Notes under the pieces: model-generated | Told to the model about the DNA's origin: nothing | Database searches by the model: none | Seen by the model: the letters and a program-made list of their open reading frames with translations, nothing else | Position numbers and translations under genes: made by a program | NCBI RefSeq assembly: GCF_001975225.1 | Contig: NZ_CP019445.1 | Coordinates: 1,612,001 to 1,676,000, forward strand | Reading direction: 5' to 3' | DNA: 64,000 bases | DNA from: Kosakonia cowanii JCM 10956 = DSM 18146 | GTDB lineage: Bacteria > Pseudomonadota > Gammaproteobacteria > Enterobacterales > Enterobacteriaceae | Part shown: positions 13,837 to 23,354 of the stretch, piece by piece | How the letters are laid out: each line of letters begins with the position of its first letter | Numbering within the stretch: position 1 is the first letter of the stretch

Positions 13837-14100
13837 ATGAAACGCAATCTGATTATCGCATCCCTTGGCCTTGCTTCCCTGATCTCATTCGGCGCAAGTG
13901 CCGCAACGCTGGTTAACAGCGATCAGGCCAGCAACCTGCAATCCGTAGGCACCGTCTCTGTTTCACAGATTGCCGGTGTACCGATGGATATCCGCCAGGA
14001 ACTCTCTGCGAAAGCCGACCAGGCTGGCGCAAGCAGCTACCGCATTATTGAAGCCCGCACCGGTTCTCATACCCACGTGACGGCTGAACTGTACAAATAA
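13837..14100 (+). CDS. Second YhcN-family protein (DUF1471), paralogue
   Basis: An 87-residue signal-peptide protein (MKRNLIIASLGLASLISFGASAA) aligns end to end with the preceding YhcN: xLVNSDQAS..QSVGTVSVSQIAG.PMDI and the same SSYRIIEARTG...VTAELYK ending. Its start has an ACGGAGAAC leader. It lies 102 bases after the first copy. The two differ at many positions, so the duplication is old or the two were acquired separately. A stress or biofilm role is inferred from family only. Confidence 0.9.
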   Translation: MKRNLIIASLGLASLISFGASAATLVNSDQASNLQSVGTVSVSQIAGVPMDIRQELSAKADQAGASSYRIIEARTGSHTHVTAELYK

Positions 14101-14105
14101 ACCCT

Positions 14106-14157
14106 CGTCGTCTGTCCGACGACTTGCCCCTGCCTCCCCTGGCAGGGGCTTTTTTTT
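14106..14157 (+). terminator. Terminator after the yhcN pair
   Basis: A small hairpin GTCGTC/GACGAC (14106-14122) is followed by the strong stem GCCCCTGCC-TCCCCT-GGCAGGGGC and eight Ts (14150-14157). The T-tract fits plus-strand termination. It ends two bases before the autotransporter stop codon on the other strand. Confidence 0.88.
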
Positions 14158-14158
14158 A

Positions 14159-17100
14159 TCAGAAATAGTAGTGCACCTGCGCGTTGATAGCCTGCTCCGC
14201 ATCCATGTTGCCAAACCTTGAGTGCGCAACATCAAGCTCAAGATGGAGGTTGTCGCTCACCTGCCCATCAATGCTGGCATGGTAGTGTATGCGCCCGTCA
14301 CGTTCGGCCTTAACCCGCATATTGCCTGCATCATCATGAAGGATGATATCGCCATCCGCCCGCAGTTCCGTCTCATAATGCCACCCTGCCCGCAGCGTAA
14401 TCGCCCGATCATCATCGCAGAAGTGTGCCCCCGCCACGATCCCTGTACGCCCCACCCACGGGATCGCGCTCTGACGATGCAGGGAGAGAGGGAGACCACG
14501 ATCGTGCCAGTGAAACGTGGCACCAGAGAGCTTGCCCAGCACAACCTGCGCCTGCGGCTCGATGTAGGCATGCCGGGTCAGCGGATAGTGATAGCCCGTT
14601 TCAACGCCGCCTAACCAGCTGTTGGTGCGGTAATCCCGTGCGTTAAGACCGCTAAACGCCAGCCAATCATGATTGAATGAGTGGACATATTTCACGCCAG
14701 CATCGAGATAGAAACCGGACTTGCTCAGCAACGTAGCGTAGTAGCCTGCGCCGAAATCGCGGCTGCTTCCCTGCATGCTCTCGCCGCTCAACTGATGGGT
14801 GGCGTAACTCATATAGACGCCGGAAAAGAGATCGGCACCGGGCAAGGCGCTTTTTCTGTCGATACCCGACCAGGTCATGGCGTCGTGATGACTGCTCCCC
14901 CCTTTGCCGGTACCGTTATGGCGTTGCGTGAATGCCCATGCCCCCTCACCCCCGCCTCTTTCCCGCAACTGCACGGCGCGTTTATTCAGGCTATTTACTT
15001 CCGTAATGAACCGCTTATAACTCATGGCAAAAAAGCGTCTGGCCTTGGCAATAGCGGCGGGATCGGGCGTCTGACTGAAACCGGTCAGGATCCACTGCGT
15101 GCTTAGCGCATCCTCTTGCCGTTTGATAATCGGCTCAAGTTTGCTAAACCCCCGCACCGCTTTTGCCGCTGTAAAGAGCGAGGCGGGCGTGCCGCGCGGG
15201 GCCGTAATCAATGGAAGATGCAGCCCCTGGATGCGTCGTGAGAGCTTAAGCACATCCAGAAACAGAACGTTGTTTTCCCCAGTCGCATGCTGGCTGATCA
15301 CGATTTTATCGCTGCTTTGCAGATCCGTACGCAGGGCAAACCCCGTTTCACTGGCCTCTAACTCGCCAATTCTTAAGGTGTTAAAGCGATGTCTTCCAGC
15401 GGAAAGTCCCACCAGCGAGCGCGAAGCCGAGAGCCTGCCGACCCCGGAATCGCGGCGTAGCTGCCACCGTGTCGCATTGAGGCTTAAGCGTGCGCGCGGC
15501 GCAGAGAGTGAACCAATCCAGCTGCTCTGAAAACCAAAGAGCCTGGCCATGCTCCCCTTCTGCCCGGGTGTCACACCCTGAACAAGACGCGGCACATCAC
15601 TCTCACCAAAGTGGATGAACGCCTCGCCGACGGCGTGAATATGTCCCCATAGTGAGGCAAAGGGGGCCACGTTAAGCGTGCTTTCATCATTAAGTTCATA
15701 CGTCGCACTGCTCTTAAGCGCATAGAGTGTTGGAGTAACACGCCCCGGCGCGACAGGATTGGCCGCCAGCAGTAGCGAGGCGGAAGGGCCAACGCTCACC
15801 GTAGCATCACTGCTCCAGCCGCCCGTTGCGGTCAGCCGCGCATTCTCCAGAAGGGTGAGCGGGGTTTGGCTGAACTGGCTGAATCCATCAAAAGTGGCTT
15901 CCCGCGACGAAACCGTAACCTGGCTATCCTGTCCGTAAACCGTGCCGGTAAATTTCTCCCGAATGGCGAGTGTCGAGTGCGCGGAGAGGTTAATGTGACC
16001 CCAGAAGCGGCTAAGTTCCTCATCAAGCGCCCCCGTTGAGTTGCCCCTGCGCGGCACGTTCACCACGCCATTGCCATCATTAATATCGATATAAGGCGTA
16101 GAACTGCCCAGCGTGATAGCCGAGCCTCTGGCCTCAATGTTGCCAAGCAGTGACGCATTTCTTGCCAGATCGAACGAGGCATAATCGAGCACTAAACGAT
16201 TGACGTGGAAAATGCGGCGCTCCCAATCCGGCTGCGTAAACGAAACCGGCTCGCTGCGCAGCGAGAAATCCCGCAGCAGACGCAGTTTTTCAACAATCTC
16301 CGGCGTGTTATAGGCATGGATAACAGGATGGCCCTGAAACACCAGCCGGCCATACTGCTGCGTAAAATCACCGGCTATGTCGACCGCGCCATCGAGAATC
16401 AACGCGCCCCGCGTTCCGGGTGCGACATGGTTAGTGAAGTTAAGATTTCCCCGCAGTTGGCCGTGATAGATATAGCCCTCATCTTTAAGGCGCTCATAAC
16501 GGGTGCGGATCGCCTGCTGATGATCGTGACCGACAAACTCCCAATGTTCATTACTGTGTTGATTGTCCGGGAACCAGTCATACTCAGGCGTTTTAAGAAT
16601 GAAGTAATCATTAGTGCCGGTATTGGAATTACGGTACCCATACAGCTCGCCGACCTGCCCGGTTCGCGAGTAGGACCACTCGTAGACAGGGATGGCGTCG
16701 ATCGCGCGCTGATAACGTAGATGGATATCGGCCCGCTTTACTGCCCGGTTAATCAGCGCGGCCCCGTAATCTTCGGCATTAAGTTGGTGGAAGGTGAGCG
16801 CATTGCCGTTAACGTCCAGCCTGCCGCCGCGAAAGCCCCATGTAATCGAGTCGGGATCGACCTGCTGACCATCGCGAAGCACCACTAACGGCCTGCCGCT
16901 GACGATGCGCAGCACGCTGCATGCCTTCACCCTGCCTTGTGCATCGGGGCGCTGGGCGAGCACCACGGTTCCGTCACCGATATTCAACCCCCCAGGGTTG
17001 ATGCCCAGCGCGTTAATGCTCAGCGTACCTTTTCCCACCTTATGCAAATTATCGCCTTCGGTGCCGTTCACCAGCCATTTCACCGTTGCGCCGGCAGCGA

Positions 17101-18241
17101 CATTAACGCCGCCGCCGATCCACGTCTGCGCCTCCATCGGCGAGACGCTAGCGTTGCCATAAAAGGTTAAGCTTCCCGCGCCCTGATCGACGCTATCCTG
17201 CAACATCAAAACAGCATTCGCGCCGCGAAAAGTCAGATCGTTACCGCTACTGGTACCCTCTGGGCCCTTGCCCTGCATGGCATAAGTGCTGCTCCCCTGC
17301 GTTAACGTGCCCGCCCCGGTTGCCGCATCGTATCGCCAGAAAAACAGCGCATTGCGTTGCCGGTTTTCTATCGCCGCACTGGCATATTTATCCCTTGTCT
17401 GCTGAATGAATTGTGGGTCAACAAAGGTGTACGCAGTCTGCTCAATTGGCCCCAGATAGAGCATGCTTAATGCGCCGACCACGATCCATTGGTTGTTCAG
17501 GCTATCCCAGGCGTAGAGCGGAGAACCGCTATCGCCCAGTGCGCCGTGGCTCGCCAGCGGACCATTTTTAGGGTCAAAAACATCACCGGAGTTGATTACT
17601 AACAGTTGGTAAAGGTTAATCCGCGGCTGCCCGATGGTCCCACCAGTGAGAAAACGATACGCCCCCTGGATATCGCTCCGCTTACCCGAGGCATCACTCA
17701 CTTTTTGTCTGCCGGATCCCATGCGGTAAAAGAGACGAAAACGCGCCTCGTCATGCAGGGTTTTGAGCGGCATGTTTAAGGGGGAGATCGCGGCGGGCGC
17801 CACCTCCGTGACCACTTTATTTAAACGAATAACGCTAAAGTCCTTTAGCCGGATACTCTCTCTGTCCGCCAGTTCATAAGGGTAATGACCAAATTCCAGG
17901 GTTCTGAGATATGACGTGGGATTATGATGCACCGTCGTTGCATATTGCGGGTGAATAAGTGTAGCGATACCCGACCTGTTATTTACGCTGCTGAAATCGG
18001 GCATCGGTGCCTGATTTAGCAGGCCAACCGTCTGACCATATTTATTATAAATGGCCACGTCCCGGGCTCCCGGATAAAACGCCCCCTTATTAGTCGCGAA
18101 ATCACGATAGGTCTGATAAGGAATATCGGCATTCGCTACGGAGCGTTGGACAATGCGCGCTTTCGCATGCAATGCGCAGGAAGGGAAAAAGAGAGATAAA
18201 CAGAGTGATAGTGTGACTTCAAGCGAATATATCTTTTTCAT
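14159..18241 (-). CDS. S6-family (SPATE-like) serine protease autotransporter
   Basis: A 1360-residue self-secreting protease. The signal peptide is short (MKKIYSLEVTLSLCLSLFFPSCALHA). The protease domain has His105/His106 (TTVHHN), Asp134 (KDFSVIRLNK) and nucleophile Ser238 (GDSGSP). The passenger continues with beta-helix sequence typical of the family, such as GDNLHKVGKGTL, VGDGTV-like and FRGGRLDVNGNALTFH stretches. The junction EVNSLNKR (Asn1083-Ser1084) leads into a 277-residue beta-barrel ending VHYYF. The ATG at 18241 has AAGGAT seven bases upstream; an ATG three codons earlier overlaps that site. It follows yhcO by about 160 bases. No E. coli K-12 counterpart at this locus. Substrate unknown. 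Confidence 0.93.
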   Translation of the reverse strand: MKKIYSLEVTLSLCLSLFFPSCALHAKARIVQRSVANADIPYQTYRDFATNKGAFYPGARDVAIYNKYGQTVGLLNQAPMPDFSSVNNRSGIATLIHPQYATTVHHNPTSYLRTLEFGHYPYELADRESIRLKDFSVIRLNKVVTEVAPAAISPLNMPLKTLHDEARFRLFYRMGSGRQKVSDASGKRSDIQGAYRFLTGGTIGQPRINLYQLLVINSGDVFDPKNGPLASHGALGDSGSPLYAWDSLNNQWIVVGALSMLYLGPIEQTAYTFVDPQFIQQTRDKYASAAIENRQRNALFFWRYDAATGAGTLTQGSSTYAMQGKGPEGTSSGNDLTFRGANAVLMLQDSVDQGAGSLTFYGNASVSPMEAQTWIGGGVNVAAGATVKWLVNGTEGDNLHKVGKGTLSINALGINPGGLNIGDGTVVLAQRPDAQGRVKACSVLRIVSGRPLVVLRDGQQVDPDSITWGFRGGRLDVNGNALTFHQLNAEDYGAALINRAVKRADIHLRYQRAIDAIPVYEWSYSRTGQVGELYGYRNSNTGTNDYFILKTPEYDWFPDNQHSNEHWEFVGHDHQQAIRTRYERLKDEGYIYHGQLRGNLNFTNHVAPGTRGALILDGAVDIAGDFTQQYGRLVFQGHPVIHAYNTPEIVEKLRLLRDFSLRSEPVSFTQPDWERRIFHVNRLVLDYASFDLARNASLLGNIEARGSAITLGSSTPYIDINDGNGVVNVPRRGNSTGALDEELSRFWGHINLSAHSTLAIREKFTGTVYGQDSQVTVSSREATFDGFSQFSQTPLTLLENARLTATGGWSSDATVSVGPSASLLLAANPVAPGRVTPTLYALKSSATYELNDESTLNVAPFASLWGHIHAVGEAFIHFGESDVPRLVQGVTPGQKGSMARLFGFQSSWIGSLSAPRARLSLNATRWQLRRDSGVGRLSASRSLVGLSAGRHRFNTLRIGELEASETGFALRTDLQSSDKIVISQHATGENNVLFLDVLKLSRRIQGLHLPLITAPRGTPASLFTAAKAVRGFSKLEPIIKRQEDALSTQWILTGFSQTPDPAAIAKARRFFAMSYKRFITEVNSLNKRAVQLRERGGGEGAWAFTQRHNGTGKGGSSHHDAMTWSGIDRKSALPGADLFSGVYMSYATHQLSGESMQGSSRDFGAGYYATLLSKSGFYLDAGVKYVHSFNHDWLAFSGLNARDYRTNSWLGGVETGYHYPLTRHAYIEPQAQVVLGKLSGATFHWHDRGLPLSLHRQSAIPWVGRTGIVAGAHFCDDDRAITLRAGWHYETELRADGDIILHDDAGNMRVKAERDGRIHYHASIDGQVSDNLHLELDVAHSRFGNMDAEQAINAQVHYYF

Positions 18242-18402
18242 ACTAACCATCCTTTGGTTTAGTAATAGAAGAAAATATTGCTCTACATTGAAAATATAGT
18301 AATAAGCCCCTACTGATTATATTTATCGCGACAGGCTCTTTGCCTGCCGCGAATTAACTCTAGCACAGTGTGATATTTATATATTCCGAAAATAGAGTGC
18401 AG
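18242..18402 (-). promoter_or_regulatory. Autotransporter upstream region with yhcO stem-loop
   Basis: An A/T-rich leader lies between yhcO and the autotransporter. A hairpin at 18327-18351 (CGCG-A-CAGGC-TCTTT-GCCTG-C-CGCG) follows yhcO but has no T-tract. A/T-rich hexamers around 18,290-18,320 could form the autotransporter promoter. I could not choose one. Confidence 0.45.
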
Positions 18403-18672
18403 TTAGCGCACATTAAAATGCAGCGCCCCCTCCAGCTCCTCTTCCGCTTCATCAAACAGCAGGATCAGCGCCCCGAAACGGCGGCGCTTCTTCTCCGGCA
18501 GATGGATAAAAGCAATCTCCAACGGCAGCGGTAACGCTTCCCCCATTACCGCATCCCACAGCGAATCGAGATCGTGCACCTTCTCCTCTTCAAGGGCGAA
18601 CTGGCGACAAAAATCGCGATAGAAGGCGCGCTGATCGGCGATCTCTTTGAAATCGAAGGTGTAGGTTTTCAT
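18403..18672 (-). CDS. yhcO: Barstar-family protein YhcO
   Basis: This 89-residue cytosolic protein resembles barstar, the barnase inhibitor. Features are [41 protein letters not shown] (the barstar inhibitor-helix region) and the [17 protein letters not shown] end, which closely match E. coli YhcO. The start MKTYTFDF gives the family length. It lies 27 bases after the aldehyde dehydrogenase gene and is probably co-transcribed. No barnase-like ribonuclease is seen nearby. Confidence 0.92.
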   Translation of the reverse strand: MKTYTFDFKEIADQRAFYRDFCRQFALEEEKVHDLDSLWDAVMGEALPLPLEIAFIHLPEKKRRRFGALILLFDEAEEELEGALHFNVR

Positions 18673-18699
18673 GCTCTCCATCATCTGCCGTTCCACTGT

Positions 18700-20154
18700 T
18701 TATAAACCGCCTAAATGTAGCGTTTTCACTTCCATAAACTCGTCTAATCCCAGCACGGAGCCTTCGCGGCCTAAACCCGACTCCTTCACGCCGCCAAAAG
18801 GCGCGACTTCGGTCGATACCGCACACTCGTTCACGCCAATCATGCCGCTCTCCAGCGCCTGCGAAACGCGGAACACCCGTTGCAGGTTTTGCGTATAGAA
18901 GTAGGCTGCCAGCCCAAACGGCGTGGCGTTGGCGCGTTTGATCACCTCCTCTTCGCTGGTGAAGCGGAAGCAGGCGCCAAGCGGGCCGAAGGTCTCTTCC
19001 TGCGCCAGTTTCATGCCATCGCTACAGTCACCGAGCACCGTCGGCTGCCAGAAGTTACCGCCCAGCGCGTGCGGTTCGCCGCCGGTCAGCACTTTCGCGT
19101 CTTTCGCTACCGCATCTTCAACATGCTCACGCACCTTATCGACAGCGGACGACTCAATCAGCGGGCCAACGACTACCCCCTCCTCCATGCCATTACCCAC
19201 TTTCAGCGCCTTAACCGCCTCGCTCAGCTTGCGGGTAAACTCGTCATAGACACCCTCCTGGATATAGAAGCGGTTAACGCTGACGCACACCTGGCCTGCG
19301 TTGCGGAACTTGTTCGCCACCGCGCCCTGCACTGCGGCATCAATATCCGCATCATCAAAGACGATATAGGGCGCGTTTCCGCCCAGCTCCATTGAGACCT
19401 TTTTCATCGTCTCGGCAGCGTTACGCACCAGCGTTTTGCCCACCGCCGTTGAGCCGGTGAAGGAGATTTTGCGCACCTCCGGGCTTGCCATAATGGCATC
19501 GCTGATCTCAGAGGTTGTGCCAGCGACCGCATTCAGCACGCCATCCGGGACACCCGCTTTTTTCGCCAGCGTTAACAGCGCAAAGGCGCTCAGCGGCGTA
19601 TTGTTGGCGGGCTTGATCACCCCGGTACAGCCTGCGGCTAATGCCGGGCCGAGCTTGCGCGTCAGCATCGCCATCGGGAAGTTCCACGGCGTAATTGCCG
19701 CCACCACGCCGATAGGTTCCCGGGTCGCCAGAATGCGCGATCCCGGCTTAACCGGCGGAATGATCTCGCCGTTGGCGCGTTTTGCCTGCTCGGCAAACCA
19801 CTGAATAAAGCTGGCGGCGTATTCGACTTCGCCCTCCGCCTCCTTCAACGGCTTACCCTGCTCGCTGGTCATCAAACGCCCCAGCCAGCTTTTGTTCTCG
19901 ATAATCAGTTCATACCAGCGATAGAGAATGGTTGAGCGCTCTTTGGCGGTTTTTGCCCGCCAGGCGGGAAAGGCGCGCGCCGCGGCGGCTATCGCCTCTT
20001 CGGTCTCTTTTTTCCCCGCTTTCGCCACGCGCGCGATCACCTCGCCGCTGGCCGGGTTCAGAACCTCAAAGGTGGTCTCCAGGGTTTTCCAGACGCCATC
20101 GACCAGATAACCGGTCTGAAAAAGCGCACTCTCCTGCAATGCCTGCGTGCTCAT
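18700..20154 (-). CDS. NAD(P)-dependent succinate-semialdehyde-type dehydrogenase
   Basis: This 484-residue aldehyde dehydrogenase belongs to the GabD/Sad group. Visible are ITPWNFPMAMLTRKLGPALAAG (cofactor loop), Lys181 (KPANNTP), Glu256 (ELGGN), catalytic Cys290 (FRNAGQVC) and the PFGGVKESGLGREG end typical of succinate-semialdehyde dehydrogenases. It oxidises a semialdehyde to the acid, but the true substrate is not shown by sequence. No gabT or gabP lies nearby. It sits between yhcO and aaeB, where E. coli K-12 has no gene, so it is an insertion or a lineage-specific gene. Confidence 0.88.
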   Translation of the reverse strand: MSTQALQESALFQTGYLVDGVWKTLETTFEVLNPASGEVIARVAKAGKKETEEAIAAAARAFPAWRAKTAKERSTILYRWYELIIENKSWLGRLMTSEQGKPLKEAEGEVEYAASFIQWFAEQAKRANGEIIPPVKPGSRILATREPIGVVAAITPWNFPMAMLTRKLGPALAAGCTGVIKPANNTPLSAFALLTLAKKAGVPDGVLNAVAGTTSEISDAIMASPEVRKISFTGSTAVGKTLVRNAAETMKKVSMELGGNAPYIVFDDADIDAAVQGAVANKFRNAGQVCVSVNRFYIQEGVYDEFTRKLSEAVKALKVGNGMEEGVVVGPLIESSAVDKVREHVEDAVAKDAKVLTGGEPHALGGNFWQPTVLGDCSDGMKLAQEETFGPLGACFRFTSEEEVIKRANATPFGLAAYFYTQNLQRVFRVSQALESGMIGVNECAVSTEVAPFGGVKESGLGREGSVLGLDEFMEVKTLHLGGL

Positions 20155-20203
20155 GAGTTCTCCTGATCTGCGGTGTGTTGATTCTCCTGTGAAGTATAGT
20201 CAT

Positions 20204-20230
20204 AAAAAAACCGACGCTTAGGGCGTCGGC
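20204..20230 (-). terminator. Intrinsic terminator after aaeB
   Basis: Stem CCGACGC-TTAGG-GCGTCGG with a run of seven As on its left, i.e. a T-tract on the minus strand, just after the aaeB stop. It separates the aaeXAB transcript from the dehydrogenase gene. Confidence 0.9.
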
Positions 20231-20237
20231 TTTGTCA

Positions 20238-22205
20238 TTAATTGCTGGTTAGCGCGTGTTGATACTTATGTAGCATGCCGGTTAACCGCTCGACCGGCTC
20301 CGTCACCTGCGGCGAGGCATTCCACTCACGCAGTTTCTGCTGATACACCGCCAGCTCTTCAAGCAACTGGGTAAAGTAGCGACGCCGTTTGGTATCGGAT
20401 CCGGCGGCGATCACCTCAGAGGCGGTGCGGCGCAACTGCCGGTGGAACGCCGAGAGATCGTCATTGATCGGCACCGGCGCATCGCGTAGCCGCTGGTGGG
20501 CAATGATCAGCGTTAACGCCAGGCGGAACTTCGCCACATCGCCGGGAAACTTATTCAGCAGCAGAAAGAGCTGTTGATAGAGCGCCGGGAGGTGGTTCTC
20601 TTTACGCCGGGCGGTGTTGGTGGTCATTGCCGAGACCGCCGCCGAGACAAACTGGTTAAGCAGCACGCGTCCGGTGCGTGCCTGCGAGTTATCGCGCACC
20701 AGCAGGATCACCGTTATCGCCAGCACCACGCCCACTAATTGCCCCAAGGCACTATCGAGGAAGAAGCTGAACTTGAAGGTCATCGGGTTATCCAGCACCA
20801 GAATATTGATGGTGCCTGCCAGCGTCGCCATCGATCCCAGCCGCCGTTTCTGCACTTCGATGCCAATAAAAAAGGCCAGCACCGCAAGGCTGATACAGAG
20901 CAGCAGCATGCTTTGCTGGGTGGCGGGCAGAATAACCAGGAAGTAGAGCGCGCCTATCGGTAGCGCCCACAGCATGCCGTAGACGAAATCTTTCGCCACC
21001 ATAATCGGATTGGGCAGCCGCATCGCCAGCGAGGTGACAACGGCAATCATCACCATCGCCCCGCTGCCGGAGGTCCAGCCGGTCCACAGCCAGAAGAGCG
21101 TGCCGAGGGCGCAGGAGAGCGTGGTGCGCCAGAAGTTAATCATTGCGTGGTGGCGCTCGGCGGATTCCGCTTTCACCACCGCTTCGCCCCGCAGCACCTC
21201 CTCTTCGATGGCGCTGATTTTGGTATTGCCAATCACGCCGCGCTTAAGCAGCAGGTAGCGCGTCGCCGCCCCGACCCAGCTGTAGAGCGTCACCGGCGTG
21301 TCGCGCTCGCCGGTCCAGATAATCACCCGCCGCATGCGTTTTAACTGCCGGTGTACGTCCTGCACCGTTTCGACCGGCTCGTCGAACAGCTCGCGAAAGG
21401 TATCGGTGATCAGATCCGGGCGCGTGTTCTGAATCAGGTAGGTCTCGCACGCCTGGGTAATCAGCGTCAGCGAGAGGGTGTTGATTACCTTCAGACGGCG
21501 GTTTGCCAGCCCCCAGCGCGAGGATTCGATCTTCAGGTTGCTGCGCATACCGTCCAGCCCGGCGGTGCGGCGAACCAGCGCCGCCCAGGCGGCATCGACC
21601 TCTTCGCTGTCGCCATGCTTGATACAGAGCTGCATCAACTGATAGTGCGCCACCAGCAGGCTATCGAGCTCGTGATCGATCACCTGCTTCACAGAGCGCG
21701 GCGAGAAGAGCAGATCGGCGACAATCGCGCACAAAATCCCCACCACGATCTCACTACAGCGCTCCACGGCGTATTGCGGTGCCAGCAGCGGGTTGGGCTC
21801 AATGGTGATAACAATGATCAGCGCCGTGTAGCCCGCCAGCCCCCAGGCGTAGGAGTTCTCAACGCGTATCAGCGAAGAGACCCAGGTACAAAAGCCCGCC
21901 CAGATACAGCTCACCAGCAGCATCAGCAGCGGCGTGCGGATCAGCATAATGATGATGGTCAGCCCGGCAATACAGCCGATAAAGGTCCCGGCGATACGCA
22001 ACATACCCCGGTAGCGGATCGCACCGGAATAAGGCTCACCGCCTGCCGCAAACGCGGGGCCGGCGGCAACAATCGCCGCGGTCAGCACCGCCCAGCGCGG
22101 TGTTTCAAGCTGGAAGTGAAAGCCGACAAACAGCGCCAGCACTACCGCGCCAGCAAGCTTGCAGGCAAAGCGCAGATGCTGGCTGGCGATAGAGAACAGC
22201 CCCAT
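20238..22205 (-). CDS. aaeB: p-Hydroxybenzoic acid efflux pump subunit AaeB
   Basis: This 655-residue inner-membrane protein of the aromatic acid exporter family works with AaeA to expel hydroxylated aromatic acids. Two hydrophobic clusters of about five or six helices (residues 15-155 and 360-490) each precede a cytoplasmic domain, an arrangement shared with FUSC-type proteins. Same length as E. coli AaeB. It lies 5 bases after aaeA and ends at a strong terminator. Confidence 0.96.
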   Translation of the reverse strand: MGLFSIASQHLRFACKLAGAVVLALFVGFHFQLETPRWAVLTAAIVAAGPAFAAGGEPYSGAIRYRGMLRIAGTFIGCIAGLTIIIMLIRTPLLMLLVSCIWAGFCTWVSSLIRVENSYAWGLAGYTALIIVITIEPNPLLAPQYAVERCSEIVVGILCAIVADLLFSPRSVKQVIDHELDSLLVAHYQLMQLCIKHGDSEEVDAAWAALVRRTAGLDGMRSNLKIESSRWGLANRRLKVINTLSLTLITQACETYLIQNTRPDLITDTFRELFDEPVETVQDVHRQLKRMRRVIIWTGERDTPVTLYSWVGAATRYLLLKRGVIGNTKISAIEEEVLRGEAVVKAESAERHHAMINFWRTTLSCALGTLFWLWTGWTSGSGAMVMIAVVTSLAMRLPNPIMVAKDFVYGMLWALPIGALYFLVILPATQQSMLLLCISLAVLAFFIGIEVQKRRLGSMATLAGTINILVLDNPMTFKFSFFLDSALGQLVGVVLAITVILLVRDNSQARTGRVLLNQFVSAAVSAMTTNTARRKENHLPALYQQLFLLLNKFPGDVAKFRLALTLIIAHQRLRDAPVPINDDLSAFHRQLRRTASEVIAAGSDTKRRRYFTQLLEELAVYQQKLREWNASPQVTEPVERLTGMLHKYQHALTSN

Positions 22206-22210
22206 AGCGA

Positions 22211-23143
22211 TTACCCCAGCTCACGCAGACGGTGGGCGATTTTACGAAACAGCGAATCGTGGCTGGCGTCGCGATCGGTTTTACCGGTAACCACGACGGT
22301 TGCGGTGGTGCCCGCCGGCCACAGGTTGCCCTGCTGTTTGTCCAGACGAATGCGCACCGGTACGCGCTGCGCCAGGCGAACCCATTCGAGGTTGGAGTCG
22401 ACGGTCGCCATCCCTTTGCTGTCATTGGTGCTGCTGGAGTTAGTCACCCCGGCGGCGACGCTGTCGACGGTGCCTTTCAGCACCTGATTGCTGCCTAACG
22501 GCGTGATCTCAGCGCGATAACCGGCGCGCACGCCCTCAAGCTTGGTCTCTTCCATATAGGCCAGCACATAGAAACTGTTCTGTTTCACCAGCGCCACGGC
22601 GGTGGAGCCGCGAGTAATGAACTCACCGGCATAAACGTTGAGGTTGGTGACCCAGCCATCGGCCGGAGCACGAATAGTGGTGCGCTCCAGATCGAGCTTC
22701 GCCAGATCGCGCGTCGCCTGCGCTTTCGCTAACTGATGCAGTTCGGTTTGCAGGGTGTTATTCGCCTGATCAATCTCTTCGCGCGACATTGCCTGAATGC
22801 CTAACTGGTTACGACGACCGGCTTCGCGTCGCTTCTCATTGACCAGCGCCTGGTAATAGGCGACATCGGCTTCATCCTGCTCGAGCGCTTTTTGGTAGCG
22901 CGGCTGGTCGATGGTGAAGAGCACCTGGCCCTGTTTGACCAACTGGTTATCGTGAACATCAACGCTGGTAACCAGCCCGGTGACATCCGGGGCGATGGCT
23001 ACCACATCGGCGGTGAAGCGCGCATCACGCGTCCAGGGTGATTCGGTGTAGTAAACCCAGGCGCGGAAAATGGCGATAAACGCCAGGATAACAAGCGCCA
23101 CGGTGATCGCGGTACGGGTGATATTTCTTGTTAGTGTTTTCAC
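22211..23143 (-). CDS. aaeA: p-Hydroxybenzoic acid efflux pump subunit AaeA
   Basis: This 310-residue membrane-fusion (HlyD-type) subunit has one N-terminal transmembrane helix ([22 protein letters not shown]). A biotinyl-lipoyl-like half ([32 protein letters not shown]), an alpha-hairpin and the matching half ([23 protein letters not shown]) follow. I place the start at a GTG (VKTLTRN), matching the E. coli length; an ATG 28 codons upstream would overlap aaeX. It lies 7 bases after aaeX. Confidence 0.95.
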   Translation of the reverse strand: MKTLTRNITRTAITVALVILAFIAIFRAWVYYTESPWTRDARFTADVVAIAPDVTGLVTSVDVHDNQLVKQGQVLFTIDQPRYQKALEQDEADVAYYQALVNEKRREAGRRNQLGIQAMSREEIDQANNTLQTELHQLAKAQATRDLAKLDLERTTIRAPADGWVTNLNVYAGEFITRGSTAVALVKQNSFYVLAYMEETKLEGVRAGYRAEITPLGSNQVLKGTVDSVAAGVTNSSSTNDSKGMATVDSNLEWVRLAQRVPVRIRLDKQQGNLWPAGTTATVVVTGKTDRDASHDSLFRKIAHRLRELG

Positions 23144-23150
23144 TTCTACC

Positions 23151-23354
23151 TCAAACAAATAAACGCGACAGCAGGTAAAACAGGCAGCAATAGAGCGCGG
23201 TGTTAAACAACGCAGGATGCCAGACAAAATCGTAGATCCCGGTCGGGATCAGCATCCGACGCACCAGCCAGAAAATCGCCAGCGACAAAATCAGCTCGAA
23301 AAAAATCGGTGGGAACGACAAACCGAACACCACGATGACGGGAAACAGACTCAT
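23151..23354 (-). CDS. aaeX: Small membrane protein AaeX
   Basis: This 67-residue protein (DUF1656) has two predicted transmembrane segments ([23 protein letters not shown]... and [18 protein letters not shown]). It is first gene of aaeXAB. Its function is unknown; it is not essential for efflux in E. coli. The start MSLFPV gives the family length, and upstream codons in the same frame belong to the promoter region. Confidence 0.93.
   Translation of the reverse strand: MSLFPVIVVFGLSFPPIFFELILSLAIFWLVRRMLIPTGIYDFVWHPALFNTALYCCLFYLLSRLFV

Noticed and set aside
13092..20204. Genomic island with mobile elements around the autotransporter
   Set aside because: No integrase, transposase, tRNA target or direct-repeat boundary is seen. 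The flanking genes keep the E. coli order.
21351..22487. A 378-codon plus-strand open frame across aaeB and aaeA
   Set aside because: Antisense shadow, low-complexity Gln/Arg/His composition, no recognisable domain.
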